From Phenylobacterium sp. (GTDB taxonomy: Bacteria > Pseudomonadota > Alphaproteobacteria > Caulobacterales > Caulobacteraceae): DNA of 64,000 nt. Below the pieces are notes generated by a model. The model saw only the letters and a program-made list of their open reading frames with translations. It did no database searches and was not told where the DNA came from. The translations under genes were made by a program, and so were the position numbers. How positions within the stretch are numbered: position 1 is the first letter of the stretch; every line of letters begins with the position of its first letter. This document shows positions 59,685 to 64,000 of the stretch, one piece after another. The stretch is taken from positions 35,627 to 99,626 of the forward strand of contig NZ_WGNY01000041.1 of the NCBI RefSeq assembly GCF_016124325.1, in the 5' to 3' direction.

Positions 59685-60577
59685 GCGTCTTTGTCTCGGC
59701 CTCCGGCGACCGCGCCGACCTAGCCGCCATCCGCGGCCGCAGCCTGTGGGATGACGCGCGCCGGCGCCTGATGGCCAACCGCGCCGCGGTGGCCAGCATG
59801 ATCGTGCTGGGCCTGCTGGTGGCGCTGGCCGCCGTCGGGCCCTTCCTCACGCCCTTCCCCTACGATCAGGTCAACAAGCAGGACGTCTGGGTCCCGCCGC
59901 TGACCCACGGCCACCTCCTGGGCACGGACGCCCTCGGCCGCGATCTCCTGGCCCGGCTGCTCGTGGGCCTGCGGGTCTCACTGGCCATCGGGGCGGTGGC
60001 GACCTCGGTGTCGCTGGCGATCGGCGTCGCCTGGGGGGCCACGGCCGGCTACCTCGGCGGCGCGGTCGACGAGGTGATGATGCGCTTCGTCGACGTGCTC
60101 TACTCGCTGCCCTTCATCTTCTTCGTGATCCTGCTGATGGTCACCTTCGGGTCGAACATCGTGCTGATCTTCGTGGCCATCGGCGCGGTCGAATGGCTGA
60201 CCATGAGCCGGATCGTGCGCGGCCAGACGCTGACGCTGAAGAACAGGGAGTTCGTGGAGGCCGCCCGCGCGGCGGGCCTGGGGCGCACGGCCATCGTCGC
60301 CCGTCACATTGTGCCCAACCTGTTGGGGCCGGTGGTGGTCTATGTGACGCTGACCATTCCCGCGGTGATCCTGGCCGAGAGCTTTCTCAGCTTCCTGGGG
60401 CTCGGCGTTCAGCCGCCGATGGCTTCGCTGGGCACGCTAATCGCCGGCGGCGCTCAGGATATGGAGCTGGCGCCCTGGCTGCTCGTCTTCCCGTCGCTGG
60501 TGATGGTGGCGACGCTGATGTGCTTCAACTTCATCGGCGACGGCCTGCGCGACGCCATCGACCCCAAGGACCGGTAG
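59681..60577 (+). CDS. oppC: Peptide ABC transporter permease, OppC/DppC type
   Basis: HLLGTDALGRDLLARLLVGLRVSLAIG; NREFVEAARAAGLGRTAIVARHIVPNLLGPVVVY; ATGA overlap with oppB. Confidence 0.92.
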   Translation: MSVFVSASGDRADLAAIRGRSLWDDARRRLMANRAAVASMIVLGLLVALAAVGPFLTPFPYDQVNKQDVWVPPLTHGHLLGTDALGRDLLARLLVGLRVSLAIGAVATSVSLAIGVAWGATAGYLGGAVDEVMMRFVDVLYSLPFIFFVILLMVTFGSNIVLIFVAIGAVEWLTMSRIVRGQTLTLKNREFVEAARAAGLGRTAIVARHIVPNLLGPVVVYVTLTIPAVILAESFLSFLGLGVQPPMASLGTLIAGGAQDMELAPWLLVFPSLVMVATLMCFNFIGDGLRDAIDPKDR

Positions 60578-60580
60578 CGC

Positions 60581-61111
60581 CTACTCGACCCGCTTCACGC
60601 GCACGGCCCGCTGGTTCTCGATAATCATCAGGAAGCTGCCGAGCGACGCCTTGCGGACCCTGACCGCCATGCCGGGCTTGGGAGTCTTGAACAGCTCGTT
60701 GTGGTCGATCTGATCCCAGACGGCGCCATCCTCGAGCTTGAAGCGCCACTGGCCCGTCGCCAGCCGCCCGGCGCTCGCGAGCTTGCCGGAGACATTCTCG
60801 AGCTCCTCCTGGGTCTCGCCCTTCTCGAAGAGCGAGATCGAGGGAAGGCTGAAGCCGAAGGCCTGGCGGCGGACCTTCCGCGCCTGGTCGCGGTCGACGA
60901 CCACGATGTCGCCCTTGGTCTCGGCCTGGTCGAAGGCCGCGGCGGCCTTGTCGTAGCAGGCCAGCCGGGCCGAATCGTCGGTCAGCTTGCGGCAGTCGGA
61001 CAGGGCCTGGACGATGGCCGCGCGCTCCGGCGCGGCGGGCGCGGCGAGGGCGGGCGAGCCGGCCAGCGCGGCGGCCGCGGCCAGAATCATCGTGTCGCGC
61101 GGTGAGATCAT
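60581..61111 (-). CDS. Secreted hypothetical protein
   Basis: Signal peptide MISPRDTMILAAAAALAGSPALAAP; LSDCRKLTDDSARLACYDKAAAAFD motif. Confidence 0.75.
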   Translation of the reverse strand: MISPRDTMILAAAAALAGSPALAAPAAPERAAIVQALSDCRKLTDDSARLACYDKAAAAFDQAETKGDIVVVDRDQARKVRRQAFGFSLPSISLFEKGETQEELENVSGKLASAGRLATGQWRFKLEDGAVWDQIDHNELFKTPKPGMAVRVRKASLGSFLMIIENQRAVRVKRVE

Positions 61112-61452
61112 GATGCGGCCCCTCTGTTCGTCTCCGCTCCCATACGCGGCCGCTCTGTCTAGGCGCAATGGTGCGGCTGGATTGCGGCATGAACGTATCA
61201 ATCGCGACCGGCGTCCATTCGCTTCGTAGGGGACAGTTGACGAAACCTTGCCCGGTTTCGTGGGGGGTGCGGCAATCTGTGACCAGAATGCGACAGGTGG
61301 GCGCCCGAAACATTGCGGATCGCTAATGTTCGTTGACCAGCCGTCTCTGACACCCGTAACTCCGCCGTAACCGGAATCCATCGGGTTCCGGGACCGATCT
61401 CTTTTTGTGGGGAGCGGCCGCCCGAGGGCAGGACCGCTGGAGGATCAAGACC

Positions 61453-64000
61453 GTGAAATTCAAGTCCATGCGGGAACGCCTTCTGGCGTCTTCAATGATT
61501 TGCGGCGCAGCTCTCTTCGGGGTCTCGACCCAAGCGGCCGCGCAGGAGTCCGTGTCGGAAGTGGTCGTGACCGGCACGCGCATTCCGTCGCCGAACCTCG
61601 AGAGCGTCAGCCCCGTGACGGCCGTCAGCGCCCAAGAGCTGAAGGCTCAGGGCGTGACCCGCGTCGAAGACATGCTGAACACCCTGCCGCAGGCCTTCGC
61701 GGCGCAGGGCGCGGCGCTGTCGAACGGCTCGACGGGCACCGCGACGGTGAACCTCCGCGGCCTGGGCGCGACCCGGACCCTGGTGCTGATCGACGGCCGC
61801 CGCCTGATGCCCGGCACGCCGAACACCTCGGGCGGCGCGCTGGCCGCCGACATCAACTTCATCCCCTCGGCCCTGGTGCAGCGCGTTGACGTGCTGACGG
61901 GCGGCGCCTCGGCCGTGTACGGCGCCGACGCCGTGGCCGGCGTGGTGAACTTCATCCTGCAGAAGGATTTCGAAGGCGTCCGCGTCGACGCCCAGTACGG
62001 CATCTACCAGCACAACAACAACGACGACTTCGCCCAGGGCGTGGTCTCGGCCTCGGGCGCGGCCTCGGCCACGCCGCAGTTCTACCAGCTGCCGAAGCAC
62101 AACGTCCGTGACGGCGAGCAGACCGAAGTCACGCTGACGATCGGCGTCAACGCGCCGGACGGCAAGGGCAACGTGACCGCCTACGCCGGCTACCGCCACG
62201 TCGAGCCGATCCTGCAAGGCAACCGCGACTATTCGAGCTGCACCTTCTTCTCCGGCACGCCGGACTTCTCGCAGTTCGGCTGCGGCGGTTCGGGCACGGC
62301 CTTCCCGGTGCGCGTCGGCTCGCAGATCGTCGACACCAACGGCCCGGGCAACACCTTCCGCACCCGGACCGGCGCCGACGTCTACAACTACGGCCCGGCC
62401 AACTACTTCCAGCGTCCGGACGACCGCTACATCATGGGCGCCTTCGCGCACTATGAGATCGCGCCGTGGGCCGAAGCCTACGCCGACCTGATGTTCATGG
62501 ACGACACGTCCACCTACCAGATCGCGCCGGGCGGCATCTTCGCCGGCACCTGGTCGATCAACTGCGCCAACCCGTTCCTGTCGGATCAAGAGCGTGGCCT
62601 GATGCCGGTCGCGGCCGGTTCCGGCGGCGGCACCTGCCTCAGCAACCCCGGCACCGACGCCTCGCCGAACTACTTCCGCGGCACGGGCTCCCGCCGGAAC
62701 ATCGAAGGCGGCGGCCGTCAGGGCAAGACGGAGCACACCCAGTACCGCTACGTCGTGGGCCTGCGCGGCGACATCGCCGACAACTGGAACTACGACTTCT
62801 ACATGCAGTATGGCCGCGTGAAGTTCAGCCAGGTGCAGACGGCGTTCTTCCGGACCGCCGCCATCAACAACGCCCTGGACGTGGTGAGCGTCAACGGCGT
62901 GCCGACCTGCCGCTCGGTGGTCAACGGCTCCGACCCGGCCTGCGTGCCCTACAACCTGTTCCAGCTCGGCCAGGTGACCCAGGCCGCCCTCGACTACCTG
63001 CAGACCCCCAGCTATTCGACCGGCAACACCTATGAGCGGGTGGTCAACTTCTCGGTCGGCGGCGACCTGACCGACTACGGCATCAAGAGCCCGTGGGCCG
63101 AAGAAGGCGTCGGCGTTTCGTTCGGCGCGGAATACCGCCGCGAAGGCCTCGACTCGGCGGCCGACTACATCTCGGCTTCGGGCGGCCTGAACGGCGCGGG
63201 CGGCGCTTCGCCGCCGGTCAACGGCAGCTACGACGTCTACGAACTCTTCGGCGAAGCGCGCATCCCGCTGATCCAGGACGCGCCGTTCGCCAAGCGTCTG
63301 CAGATGGAGCTGGCCTACCGCTACTCCGACTACTCGACCGGCGTGACCACCGACACCTACAAGATCGCCGGCGACTGGCAGGTCATCGACGATCTGCGGT
63401 TCCGCGCCAGCTACCAGCGCGCGGTGCGTGCGCCGCACGTGCTGGAGCTGTTCAGCCCGCAGAACGTCGTCCTCGACGGCACGCAGGACCCCTGCGCCGG
63501 CCTGTCGGCGGGCGACCCGCTGGTCGCGGCCTGCGCCCAGGCGTTCAACCTGACCACGGCCCAGGTGCTGGCGATCGAAGCCAACCCCGCGCCGCAGTAC
63601 AACGGCCTGACCGGCGGTAACCCGAATCTGAACCCGGAAACCTCGGACACCATCTCGTTCGGCGTCGTCCTGACCCCGACCTTCCTGCCGGGCTTCAACT
63701 TCTCGGCCGACTACTTCAACATCAAGGTGAAGGACTACATCTCGGGCATCGGCGCCGACGTCATCATCAACCGGTGCCTTTCGACCCAGGATCCGTACTT
63801 CTGTAACCTGATCCACCGCGACGCCGACAACTCGCTGTGGCTGTCGAACGACGGCTACATCGTCGACACGACGCTGAACACCGGCGCCCTGCGCACGAAG
63901 GGCATCGACTTCAACGCGTCGTACCGGACCGACCTCGACATGATCGGGATCGAGAACGGCGGCGGGATCAACATCAGCTTCGTCGGCACCTGGCTCGACA
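61453..64000 (+). CDS. TonB-dependent receptor (3' truncated by window edge)
   Basis: Frame open from GTG 61453 to window end; SEVVVTGTRIPSPNLESVSPVTAVSAQELKAQGVTRVEDMLNTLPQAFA; RTLVLIDGRRLMPG; GGASAVYGADAVAGVVNFIL. Confidence 0.95.
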   Translation, partial: MKFKSMRERLLASSMICGAALFGVSTQAAAQESVSEVVVTGTRIPSPNLESVSPVTAVSAQELKAQGVTRVEDMLNTLPQAFAAQGAALSNGSTGTATVNLRGLGATRTLVLIDGRRLMPGTPNTSGGALAADINFIPSALVQRVDVLTGGASAVYGADAVAGVVNFILQKDFEGVRVDAQYGIYQHNNNDDFAQGVVSASGAASATPQFYQLPKHNVRDGEQTEVTLTIGVNAPDGKGNVTAYAGYRHVEPILQGNRDYSSCTFFSGTPDFSQFGCGGSGTAFPVRVGSQIVDTNGPGNTFRTRTGADVYNYGPANYFQRPDDRYIMGAFAHYEIAPWAEAYADLMFMDDTSTYQIAPGGIFAGTWSINCANPFLSDQERGLMPVAAGSGGGTCLSNPGTDASPNYFRGTGSRRNIEGGGRQGKTEHTQYRYVVGLRGDIADNWNYDFYMQYGRVKFSQVQTAFFRTAAINNALDVVSVNGVPTCRSVVNGSDPACVPYNLFQLGQVTQAALDYLQTPSYSTGNTYERVVNFSVGGDLTDYGIKSPWAEEGVGVSFGAEYRREGLDSAADYISASGGLNGAGGASPPVNGSYDVYELFGEARIPLIQDAPFAKRLQMELAYRYSDYSTGVTTDTYKIAGDWQVIDDLRFRASYQRAVRAPHVLELFSPQNVVLDGTQDPCAGLSAGDPLVAACAQAFNLTTAQVLAIEANPAPQYNGLTGGNPNLNPETSDTISFGVVLTPTFLPGFNFSADYFNIKVKDYISGIGADVIINRCLSTQDPYFCNLIHRDADNSLWLSNDGYIVDTTLNTGALRTKGIDFNASYRTDLDMIGIENGGGINISFVGTWLD

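Overview
GC-rich alphaproteobacterial chromosome segment; gene content and style suggest Caulobacteraceae/Phenylobacterium-like (inference). Most of the window is core genome: purA (5'-truncated), response regulators, a ClC channel, MarC, rpoH, rluD, phoD, hisI, a dinG-like helicase, a chorismate mutase-hisC-tyrA block, TonB-dependent receptors, queC-queE-queD, aroC, pdxH, an acyl-CoA synthetase, oppBC and a 3'-truncated TonB receptor at the right edge. Two accessory islands stand out. (1) 15.4-18.3 kb: a STAND/NLR-like NTPase with five near-identical 46-aa TPR units, followed by a 130-aa helical protein. The NTPase N-terminus and the small protein C-terminus share a RHIM-like motif (AQVVGDHNQ / AQVFGSNNQ), which looks like a bacterial amyloid-signalling (BASS/Bell-type) NLR-effector pair. 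It lies between rpoH and rluD and is bracketed by inverted palindromic repeats. (2) 24.6-29.1 kb: a GT-B-like protein translationally coupled to an apparent pentapeptide-repeat/CarD-like fusion protein. Other notable items: an encapsulated-ferritin-like gene with no local shell gene, a receiver-like protein with Glu at the phosphoacceptor position, a histidine-kinase-like/receiver protein lacking the H-box His, and a candidate structured ncRNA on the minus strand near 2.4-2.6 kb. No database searches were run; all family calls come from motif recognition.
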